A model generated the notes under the pieces. It had not been told where the DNA came from. It ran no database searches and worked only from the letters and a program-made list of their open reading frames with translations. 11,364 bases of DNA, taken from NCBI GenBank assembly GCA_030611945.1, contig JAUWOV010000059.1, forward strand, positions 1 through 11,364. The letters run 5' to 3'. This document shows positions 1 through 7,125 of the stretch, one piece after another. Source of the stretch: a bacterium (GTDB taxonomy: Bacteria > JAHJDO01). The position numbers and the translations under genes were made by a program. Numbering within the stretch: the stretch's first letter is position 1; each line of letters begins with the position of its first letter.

Positions 1-3000
1 CTTCGCTTGTCTGAATCCGTTTCCCAACTCCGTCGTAAATATAACCGTCAGAAGTCCCATCTGCATAATCTATCCCTACCAATCGGTTCTCATAATCCCA
101 GCTATAATCTATTGCTCCTTGAGTGTCATCTTTTCTTACTAGATTTCCGTTATCGTCATAATCATAAATTGTGTCATTTGCTGTCAATAACTGATTTTCT
201 TCATTATAAGCATAATTGATAATTTCTTCCTGAGGCGCTGTGCCCGTTTTGTATGTCACTTTGAAATTGTCAAACCGTGAATATGCAACTCGTTTCCCAT
301 GAACAAACAACCCGACTTTGCCTTCTTCTGTTGCAGGATACGCAAACTCAACCTTCTTTACCCAGTTACCATTCTCTTTCGCATATAACTCAGCCTTCCC
401 ATCCTCTACCTTTACCTTCACCTGTTTACTGAACACATGCTTCTTCGTTTCTTCCGTAAACACCGTATCCTCTACAAGTTCCTCTCCCTCATAATGTCCA
501 AGCACATAACTGACTTCTCTCTCTATTCTCCAATGATACACCCATCTCCAGTATGTCTTTTTAACCGGATATCTTACCAATCTCGTCCATCTCCAGAATT
601 TTACCTTCTTCCATTTCCATATAATAACTGTTCTTTTTACTTTCTTCTTCTCGCAATATCTTTTTAACTCTCCTTTTACTCCAGCAATCTTTCTTGTCTC
701 TGCGCCCTGATAACTTATTCCTACCAACTGAGCTCTTTTATATCTCAAAAATATTCTGTTTAAATCAACTTCCGCCTCAAAATTCCCAATATTATCTTCA
801 CTGTTATATAAAACCTCTCCCTTGTTCCTTGCCCAGCCAAACAGCCATCTTCTTCCTGCAATCCTCCACTTACCATCTTTTATCTGCCAGTTTTCTCCCA
901 ACTTTCTTCTGTTAAAATTGTCTTCAAATACCTTTTCTTCTAAATCACCGGGAACTAATTTCGTTAGCTTTAACCTGTTCCCTACATTGTCAAATTCGTA
1001 GGTATTGGAATAAAGAATATTTCCCTGCGAATTATACTTTGCTTCTTTTGTCAGTCTGTTCAAATCATCATATTCGTATTCAACATAACTTCCATCTGCA
1101 AGCATTACCTTATCCCTCATTCCTGATAAATTGTAGTCATATCCAAATGATGAGATTTTATCTCCTGTATTTTTCTTATTTGTGAGGTTTAAGAGCCTGT
1201 TCAGATTGTCAAACTGATAGTTTACTTGCGTGTTATTAGGCAAACTCATATTGGTTAGATTGGAGACTGTATCGTATGAATAGTTTGTTATTTTACCGTC
1301 CGGGGCTGTGAGAGAGATGAGTCTGTTTAATTCATCATATGCATATTGAGTTACGCCTTCGTCCTGGTCTGTCATAGATGTTCTATTGCCGACTTTATCG
1401 TAATTGTAACGGACAGGGGCAAGCCCTGTCCCTACAGAGACTATACGATTGAGATTGTCATATTCATAGGTTATTGTGTCTGTAGTGTCTGTCACTGACG
1501 TTCTTCTGCCAAGCTTGTCGTAGGTAAACACAATCTGTTTCCCGTCCGCGTATGTTATCTTTATAAGCCTGTTATTCTCATCATATTCATATATTGTTGT
1601 GTTTCCCTTTGCGTCTGTCATAGAAACTCTGTTGCCTGTTCCGTCATAGCTATATATTGTCTCTTTGCTTGATGGAGTTATTACTTTTACTAATCTGTTC
1701 AGACTGTCATATACGTATGTTGTTACATTCCCTTTTGCATCTTCTACTGATACCCTGTTGCCTTCTGTGTCATATCCGTATGTTGTCCTATTCTGCAATG
1801 CGTCTATCACTTCCAATAATTTGTTTGCAGGATCGTAGGTGTAGTTTGCTATTCTGTTTAATGGATCTGTAACAGAAGTTCTGTTGCCTGCTTTGTCATA
1901 TGCGTATCTAATTGTTGAATTATCGGGATATGTGATTTGTGTGAGCCTGCTCAGAATGTCATATGTATATTCTGTCTCATTTCCCTTTGCATCTGTGAGT
2001 TTTGTACAATTGCCAAGCGTATCATACTCAAACTGTGTCTCATTATTTAACGAGTCTATTACTTTAACCAGATTTCCATAGCTGCCGTATTCATACTGCG
2101 TTATATGCTCATTCGCGTCTGTGGTTGAAAGCAAGTTGCCTGATAAGTTATATATATAATTTGTTGCGTCTCCATTGGCGTTTTCCATTTGAATGAGATT
2201 GCCTCTTTCATCATAACCGTATGTTGTTGCCTGACTTAATGTGTCTGTGATTGACGCGCACATATCAAAGTTTTCTTCATATGCGAATACAGTTTCATGA
2301 CCTTTTGGATCTATTATCTTTGTGAGATTACCCATGTCGTCATACTCAAAAAGTGTGGTGTTTCCATTTGCGTCTGTTGACGATGTCCTATTTATATTCT
2401 CGTCCCACGTCCAGCTTCTCTCGTTTCCTTCTGAATCGCTTATCTTTGTTACTACTCCATAATTGTTGTACTCATAAATACTTGAATTGCCTTTGGAATC
2501 CGTAAGTATTGTTTTGCTGTTTTCCGGATCATAACTCAGGGTTTCCTTATTTATATCATTGTCATATGAGAAACTTAGACATCTGTCGTTCTCTGTATCG
2601 TAAATGAAATGAGAACCATTTCCTTCAGGATCGGCGATTGTGATTAGATTATGCTCTTCGTCATAACTGTATGTCGTAATGCTCCCATCTTGGTCTGTAA
2701 CTGAAGTTAAGTTTCCATCCGTATCATAATCATACGCAACTGTCCTTCCCTCTGAGTCTGCGACTTGAGAGATTCTGTTGTCTGCGTTGTAGGATATTGC
2801 AAGGCTCTTTCCTGACGAATCTGTTATCTGGGTTAATAAATCTCCTGTATACGAGAGTGTCTGTGTATTATTATTTCTGTCTGCTATACTTGTAAGTTTC
2901 CCATTTAAATCAAAGTTGTATTTTGTCCCATGTTTTTTTGTAAGAGTATATGTATCGTCTGTATTCTTTACTAAAACACTATATTCTCCAGCAGGCGAAT

Positions 3001-4096
3001 GATATGTCCCATCTTCATTTTTTACATAGAATGTCCTTGCCCCTTCTCCATTCCTTAATCTAACATAGAGCTCTTTATGCTCGTTATATTCCAAAAACAC
3101 ATTATAGCTATGTGTCCATCCATATCCTGATACAGCGTTATAGTCATCTCTGCTGTTGTATGTTCTTGTAAATTGTAAAGGCAAGCCCTTTGCTGGAATT
3201 GATATGTCCCGATTAATGGAATACATGTTGCCGTTTATTATGTTAATTGGTTCTTCAGTGTCTCTATTTTTATCTTTTTTGGAATGACCCATCTCTTCTG
3301 ACATTTTTGCTTTTGGAATAAATAAAATTTTAGGAAACTCAGCAAGATCAATTCCATAATAATGCCTTCCCGCCCAGGGTGGTTTTAGTGGCGATAAATC
3401 TTCCACACTAAGAGAAGGCTCAAATGAAAAAGCTTTAGCAGATGTTCCAAAATTAGAAATTGGAATGCTGCTCCAAACCATATATTTATGAGTATCGTCT
3501 ATAGTCTTTAATGTTCCCACCCCACCTACTGTTTTATTTACTATGCTACCTATCTGCTTCCAACTAGTATAACCACCCCAAGCATTTTCACTTACAACTT
3601 CTGCTAGCATCCATGCTTTTTCTATCTCAGATGGAGCATATCCTATCGCTGCCTCCGAAAGATTATAAACCACCTCTCCTTTATTATATCTTGCTCGCAA
3701 CTGCCATTGCGATTGCCATCCACACCCAAAATCTACCATAAAATGAAAAGGCCAATTAAGATTCGGTCCACTACCGCCAGGCCACGAATCAACAAGACTC
3801 TCCCAATGGCTCTCAAACTCCCCTTCAGTATTCCAGCCACTACCATAGCTACACCAACGAACATAAGGTGGATCAAGACACGTTATCCAACTATAATTAC
3901 AAGACATATTTTGTATAGTAGAAGCATTAACAACTATCGGGTTCACCATTAACGTAGCATTCCCGCTTCCCGTTCCAGAAGCTAACAAACTTACTGCTGA
4001 ACACAAAAACAAAAGTGAAATTAAAAATAATGTGAATACATTCTTTTTAATAGTTTTTTCCCTTCCCAATCTTCTCAATCTAATTCTAACCGGCAT
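1..4096 (-). CDS. Secreted YD/Rhs-repeat protein with DUF6531-like and concanavalin-like modules, partial (C-terminus outside window)
   Basis: The frame is open from the ATG at 4096 to the left edge (1365 codons, no stop), so the true end is not seen. An AAGGAG ribosome site 8 nt upstream fixes the start. Residues 1-40 form a signal peptide: a long Arg/Lys-rich n-region, a hydrophobic core at about 19-38, and a likely cut after SLLA. No proper lipobox precedes Cys32. Residues 45-280 are an unrecognised module with four Cys (66, 73, 82, 125) and many Trp. A DUF6531-like segment (from about 283, with GYGWTHSYN near 325) precedes about 35 YD repeats with a period of roughly 20-21 residues and the pattern YxYDxxGN. 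A non-YD insert occupies about 1056-1283. Rhs/YD proteins form large secreted or surface shells that often carry a variable C-terminal toxin; whether this one does cannot be seen. The gene begins 23 nt after ffh on the same strand. Function is inferred from family only. Confidence 0.9.
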   Translation of the reverse strand, partial: MPVRIRLRRLGREKTIKKNVFTLFLISLLFLCSAVSLLASGTGSGNATLMVNPIVVNASTIQNMSCNYSWITCLDPPYVRWCSYGSGWNTEGEFESHWESLVDSWPGGSGPNLNWPFHFMVDFGCGWQSQWQLRARYNKGEVVYNLSEAAIGYAPSEIEKAWMLAEVVSENAWGGYTSWKQIGSIVNKTVGGVGTLKTIDDTHKYMVWSSIPISNFGTSAKAFSFEPSLSVEDLSPLKPPWAGRHYYGIDLAEFPKILFIPKAKMSEEMGHSKKDKNRDTEEPINIINGNMYSINRDISIPAKGLPLQFTRTYNSRDDYNAVSGYGWTHSYNVFLEYNEHKELYVRLRNGEGARTFYVKNEDGTYHSPAGEYSVLVKNTDDTYTLTKKHGTKYNFDLNGKLTSIADRNNNTQTLSYTGDLLTQITDSSGKSLAISYNADNRISQVADSEGRTVAYDYDTDGNLTSVTDQDGSITTYSYDEEHNLITIADPEGNGSHFIYDTENDRCLSFSYDNDINKETLSYDPENSKTILTDSKGNSSIYEYNNYGVVTKISDSEGNERSWTWDENINRTSSTDANGNTTLFEYDDMGNLTKIIDPKGHETVFAYEENFDMCASITDTLSQATTYGYDERGNLIQMENANGDATNYIYNLSGNLLSTTDANEHITQYEYGSYGNLVKVIDSLNNETQFEYDTLGNCTKLTDAKGNETEYTYDILSRLTQITYPDNSTIRYAYDKAGNRTSVTDPLNRIANYTYDPANKLLEVIDALQNRTTYGYDTEGNRVSVEDAKGNVTTYVYDSLNRLVKVITPSSKETIYSYDGTGNRVSMTDAKGNTTIYEYDENNRLIKITYADGKQIVFTYDKLGRRTSVTDTTDTITYEYDNLNRIVSVGTGLAPVRYNYDKVGNRTSMTDQDEGVTQYAYDELNRLISLTAPDGKITNYSYDTVSNLTNMSLPNNTQVNYQFDNLNRLLNLTNKKNTGDKISSFGYDYNLSGMRDKVMLADGSYVEYEYDDLNRLTKEAKYNSQGNILYSNTYEFDNVGNRLKLTKLVPGDLEEKVFEDNFNRRKLGENWQIKDGKWRIAGRRWLFGWARNKGEVLYNSEDNIGNFEAEVDLNRIFLRYKRAQLVGISYQGAETRKIAGVKGELKRYCEKKKVKRTVIIWKWKKVKFWRWTRLVRYPVKKTYWRWVYHWRIEREVSYVLGHYEGEELVEDTVFTEETKKHVFSKQVKVKVEDGKAELYAKENGNWVKKVEFAYPATEEGKVGLFVHGKRVAYSRFDNFKVTYKTGTAPQEEIINYAYNEENQLLTANDTIYDYDDNGNLVRKDDTQGAIDYSWDYENRLVGIDYADGTSDGYIYDGVGKRIQTSE
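250..931 (-). other. Concanavalin-like (LamG/DUF1080-type) insert inside the YD-repeat protein
   Basis: These bases encode about residues 1056-1283 of the YD-repeat protein. The segment opens with FEDNF, then GENW and DGKWRIAG, and closes with EGKVGLFVHG and SRFDNFKV. This is the start-and-end pattern of jelly-roll glucanase/lectin-like domains, where an opening DNF strand and a closing FDNFKV strand lie side by side. YD repeats resume directly after it (INYAYNEEN). The middle, about residues 1143-1200, is unusually rich in Lys, Arg and Trp. The likely role is binding of carbohydrate or another ligand, but this is inferred from fold-like motifs and no binding residues can be assigned. Confidence 0.55.
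1411..1436. repeat. Short palindromic repeat-like element lying in frame in the YD-repeat gene
   Basis: Bases 1411-1431 form a perfect 8-bp stem (ggacaggg / ccctgtcc) around a 5-nt loop, followed by TACA. Read on the minus strand the element encodes VGTGLAPVR in the middle of a YD unit, where neighbouring units have a polar linker such as TAPDGKI. GC-rich palindromes of the type GTAGGGaCAGGgCTTGCCC are familiar dispersed repeats in environmental bacterial genomes. That this is one of them is inference from pattern memory. Confidence 0.5.
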
Positions 4097-4104
4097 TTAT
4101 CTAT

Positions 4105-4110
4105 CTCCTT
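4105..4110 (-). promoter_or_regulatory. Ribosome binding site of the YD-repeat gene
   Basis: AAGGAG on the minus strand lies 8 nt before the ATG at 4096. It occupies most of the 23-nt gap after ffh and leaves no room for a terminator, so the YD gene is probably read through from the ffh transcript. Confidence 0.75.
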
Positions 4111-4119
4111 TTGTAGTTT

Positions 4120-5442
4120 TTAAATCATCCCGGGGAACAGGCCTTTTCTGCCCAGAGCCCCTCTTTGTTTCATCAGTCCTTTAAGCATTTTTCTTGATGC
4201 GATAAAATTCTTTATAAGCAGGTTAACATCCTGAATACTTGTTCCGCTGCCTTGAGATATACGTTTTCGTCTTTGTCCGTTAATTATCTCTATGCTCTTT
4301 CTCTCCTCTTTTGTCATTGAATTAATAATCGCTTCCTGTTTCTTTATACTTCCCTCATCAACCTTTAAATTTTTAAATTGACCCTGCGCAGGAAGCATTT
4401 GTAGAATTTCCTGCATTGAGCCGAGTTTTCTCATTTGCTTAAGCTGGGCAAGAAAATCCTCCAGAGTTAAGGTTTCTTTTCTTATTTTCTTCTCAAGTTC
4501 TTTTTCCTGTTCAGCTTTATCTTTGAATTCCGCCTTATCAATTAAGCTAAGGATATCCCCCATTCCCAGTATTCTGGATGCCATTCTATCCGGATAAAAT
4601 AATTCTAAATTATCTAGTTTCTCGCCATTTCCAATAAATTTCACAGGCTTACCTGTAACAGCGCATATAGATATTGCTGCGCCGCCTCTAGCATCTCCAT
4701 CCATTTTTGTAAGAATTACGCCATCTATTCCCAGAATATCCTGATATTCCCTTGCTATTTTCACTGCGTCCTGGCCTGTCATAGCGTCTGCTACAAGTAG
4801 AACCTCATGCGCTTTTGTAGCTTTTTTCATATCTACTAGCTCTTTCATTAGAGTCTGGTCAATATGAAGCCTTCCTGCCGTATCAATAATAACGATATCC
4901 TTGTTCTCTTTGGATGCAAGCTTAACGGAATCAGCTGCAATCTTTACAGGATTCTTGTGCCCTGAAAAAACAGGTATATTCAACTGGCTTCCAAGAACTT
5001 CCAGCTGTTTTACCGCAGCAGGCCTATATATATCTGCGGCTGTTAAAGAGCACTGATAATTCTGTTTTGCGAAATATTTTGCAAGTTTACCAACTGTTGT
5101 GGTTTTTCCTCCTCCTTGCAAACCAACTACCATTACAACCGTAGGCTGTCCTTTTGCCATATTTATGCTGCAAGCTGATTTGCCTAAAAGACTGATTAGT
5201 TCTTCATGTACTACTTTTATAACCTGCTGCCCTGGCTGAAGACTTCCAAGTACTTGTTGCCCAACTGCTTTTTCACTAATATTTCCAATAAACTCTTTAA
5301 CAACCTTATAATTAACATCAGCTTCCAGAAGAACCAGTTGTACCTCCCGTAATGCAGCCTTTATGTTATCATCTGTAAGCCTGCCCGGCTTTCTAAGATT
5401 GCGAAATATGTTCTGAAACTTTTCTGATATTACTTCAAACAT
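4120..5442 (-). CDS. ffh: Signal recognition particle protein Ffh (SRP54)
   Basis: Ffh is the SRP GTPase. With 4.5S RNA it binds hydrophobic signal sequences on nascent chains at the ribosome and, with FtsY, delivers them to the Sec translocon. All expected parts are present in 440 residues (E. coli Ffh is 453): N-domain helices (1-90), P-loop GLQGGGKT (107-114), DIYRPAA (137-143), DTAGR (187-191), TKMD (245-248), and GNGEKLDNLE (271-280). A C-terminal M domain from about 325 carries the SRP-RNA motif RRKRI (391-395) and GSGTS (398-402). The P-loop has Gly where Ser or Ala is more usual, which should not matter. The ATG overlaps the end of rpe by 8 nt with a GAGGG ribosome site inside that gene, indicating translational coupling. 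Assignment is secure. Confidence 0.97.
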   Translation of the reverse strand: MFEVISEKFQNIFRNLRKPGRLTDDNIKAALREVQLVLLEADVNYKVVKEFIGNISEKAVGQQVLGSLQPGQQVIKVVHEELISLLGKSACSINMAKGQPTVVMVVGLQGGGKTTTVGKLAKYFAKQNYQCSLTAADIYRPAAVKQLEVLGSQLNIPVFSGHKNPVKIAADSVKLASKENKDIVIIDTAGRLHIDQTLMKELVDMKKATKAHEVLLVADAMTGQDAVKIAREYQDILGIDGVILTKMDGDARGGAAISICAVTGKPVKFIGNGEKLDNLELFYPDRMASRILGMGDILSLIDKAEFKDKAEQEKELEKKIRKETLTLEDFLAQLKQMRKLGSMQEILQMLPAQGQFKNLKVDEGSIKKQEAIINSMTKEERKSIEIINGQRRKRISQGSGTSIQDVNLLIKNFIASRKMLKGLMKQRGALGRKGLFPGMI

Positions 5443-6097
5443 TACTACCCTCTTTACCCCTTAATCCTTCAATCGCTTTCTCTATATCAGGCGCTTTAAA
5501 AATAGCTGTTCCGGCGACCAGTATGTTTGCTCCTGCTTTTACAACATCTGCTGCTGTGGTTTCGTCTATCCCGCCATCTACTTCTATATCAATAGCTAAG
5601 CTTGCATTATCTATCATTTGTTTAAGCTCTTTTATCTTTGGCAGAACAGATCTGATGAATTTCTGCCCGCCAAATCCCGGATTAACAGTCATAAGCAGAA
5701 CCATATCAACCTGTTTCAGAACATGTTCTATGCGCGCAATAGATGTAGAAGGGTTAAGCGAAACTCCGACTGTTTTAGAGAATTTTCGTATATGAGCAAG
5801 AGTTTTCTGTAAATTCGCACACGCTTCAACATGAACGGTTATAATATCTGCGCCTGCTTCCGCAAAAGCACCTATATATTTGTCTGGATTTTCAATCATT
5901 AAATGCACGTCAAGCGGAATGCTAATCTTGCTTCTTATGGATTTTACTACTACTGGCCCTATTGTTATATTAGGGACAAAATGTCCGTCCATAATGTCAA
6001 TATGTATAAGATCCGCTCCTGCCTTCTCAGCCCTATACACCTCTTGCTCAAGCTTTGAAAAATCCGCAGAAAGGATTGAAGGCGCTATTTTTATCAT
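5435..6097 (-). CDS. rpe: Ribulose-phosphate 3-epimerase
   Basis: Rpe interconverts D-ribulose 5-phosphate and D-xylulose 5-phosphate in the pentose phosphate pathway, in the cytosol. It has a TIM-barrel fold with a divalent metal. The 220-residue length is normal. Family signatures are all visible: the N-terminal APSILSADF with Ser7, HIDIMDGHFVPN with metal ligands His32 and Asp34, DVHLMI with His65, the phosphate-binding NPGFGGQ (139-145), and VDGGI with Asp174, the expected catalytic acid/metal ligand. The ATG at 6097 has an AGGAGA ribosome site about 11 nt upstream. The gene follows fmt by 65 nt and overlaps the start of ffh by 8 nt, so it is part of the same transcript. Assignment is secure. 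Confidence 0.97.
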   Translation of the reverse strand: MIKIAPSILSADFSKLEQEVYRAEKAGADLIHIDIMDGHFVPNITIGPVVVKSIRSKISIPLDVHLMIENPDKYIGAFAEAGADIITVHVEACANLQKTLAHIRKFSKTVGVSLNPSTSIARIEHVLKQVDMVLLMTVNPGFGGQKFIRSVLPKIKELKQMIDNASLAIDIEVDGGIDETTAADVVKAGANILVAGTAIFKAPDIEKAIEGLRGKEGSNV

Positions 6098-6128
6098 TGG
6101 TCCAAATTTCTCCTAAATTAGTTCCACC

Positions 6129-6157
6129 TTTTTAGCACATTTTAGTTTATGTTTCAA
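6129..6157 (-). promoter_or_regulatory. Possible internal promoter upstream of rpe
   Basis: On the minus strand TTGAAA (6152-6157, five of six matches to the -35 consensus) is followed after 17 nt by TAAAAA (6129-6134, four of six matches to the -10). It lies in the 65-nt gap between fmt and rpe, the largest gap in the operon. It could give extra expression of rpe, ffh and the YD gene. In such AT-rich DNA chance matches are common. Confidence 0.35.
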
Positions 6158-6162
6158 GAAAT

Positions 6163-7122
6163 TCACCTAACAAAGCAGAACCCCTTCTTAACAGAATGAC
6201 CTCTGATAAATTCTTCAAAAGATAATTTTCTACTACCATCAAGCTGCACATCCATAATCAAGAGCTGTCCCTTGCCTGTGCCTACCAGCCCGCCTTTATT
6301 CTTCAATATATCTAATAAAACACCTGTTTTCTCCTTGCTGCATGCGGATTCATCAAAAATTTCTGTTTTGAGTATTTTTAGCATTCTCTTTTTGCCAGAT
6401 ATGTTTAGGAATGTGTAAGAACCAGGCCATGGATTCATAGCTCTTGTCATATTATTAATTTCTTCCGCAGATCTGATCCAATCTATAAGGCCGTCAGATT
6501 TTTTAAGCATTGGAGCATATGTTGCCTCTGCATGATTTTGAGAAATTCCGGAACAAGTTTCTTGTTCTATTTGCGCTATGGCTTCAACTAATAATTTTGC
6601 CGATAATTTGCTTAATCTATTATGGAGGGTTTCCATGTTGTCTGACGGACTGATTGTTATTTTCTCTTGCAGCAAAATGTCGCCGGTGTCCATTCCTTCA
6701 TTCATGAACATTATTGTTACGCCTGTTTGTTTCTCGTTATTAAGCAATGCTCTCTGTATTGGAGCAGCGCCTCTATATTTTGGCAACAAAGACGCATGCG
6801 CATTTATACAGCCCAAACGCGGAATATCCAGAATTTGTTTAGGGAGTATCTTGCCATAAGCTACTACAACTATGAGATCAGGACTGAGCGCCTGAATGTT
6901 CTTTACTAATACATCTGTTATTGTCTCTGGCTGAAGAATCTTAATATTGTGCTTTTGGGCGAATAATTTTACAGGAGGAGCTATCACTCCTTTTCCTCTG
7001 CCTTTTGGTCTGTCAGGCTGTGTAACAACACATATCATATTATGTCTAGCTTGTATAAGCGCTTTAAGACTAGGCAGGGCAAAATCAGGGGTTCCCATAA
7101 AGACTAAATTCTTAATTTTCAA
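6163..7122 (-). CDS. fmt: Methionyl-tRNA formyltransferase
   Basis: Fmt transfers a formyl group from 10-formyltetrahydrofolate to Met-tRNA(fMet), making the bacterial initiator tRNA. Its 319 residues match the family (E. coli 315). Visible features are the N-terminal MGTPDFALPSL, AYGKILP (88-94), the catalytic centre INAHASLLPKYRGAAPIQ with Asn107 and His109, and MDTGDI with Asp145. The catalytic triad Asn/His/Asp is therefore complete. A C-terminal tRNA-binding OB-fold domain follows from about residue 205. The start is TTG at 7122. The next in-frame ATG (7098) would remove the first beta strand KIKNLVF, so TTG is preferred despite a weak ribosome site. It lies 3 nt after rmuC. The deformylase gene (def) often found beside fmt is not in this operon. 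Confidence 0.96.
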   Translation of the reverse strand: MKIKNLVFMGTPDFALPSLKALIQARHNMICVVTQPDRPKGRGKGVIAPPVKLFAQKHNIKILQPETITDVLVKNIQALSPDLIVVVAYGKILPKQILDIPRLGCINAHASLLPKYRGAAPIQRALLNNEKQTGVTIMFMNEGMDTGDILLQEKITISPSDNMETLHNRLSKLSAKLLVEAIAQIEQETCSGISQNHAEATYAPMLKKSDGLIDWIRSAEEINNMTRAMNPWPGSYTFLNISGKKRMLKILKTEIFDESACSKEKTGVLLDILKNKGGLVGTGKGQLLIMDVQLDGSRKLSFEEFIRGHSVKKGFCFVR

Positions 7123-7125
7123 TTT

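Noticed and set aside
7-2081. Several plus-strand frames of 65-76 codons within 7-2081
   Set aside because: They are antisense to the continuous YD-repeat frame. Their Leu/Ser/His-rich composition comes from the 63-bp repeat period, and none has a ribosome site.
1-2950. The YD-repeat DNA periodicity as a CRISPR or satellite array
   Set aside because: The roughly 63-bp periodicity is degenerate at DNA level and explained by protein YD units in one open frame. There are no identical repeats with unique spacers.
3707-3952. Plus-strand frame of 81 codons
   Set aside because: Antisense to the Cys/Trp-rich N-terminal module. It is Thr/Pro/Ile/Arg-rich with no family resemblance and no ribosome site.
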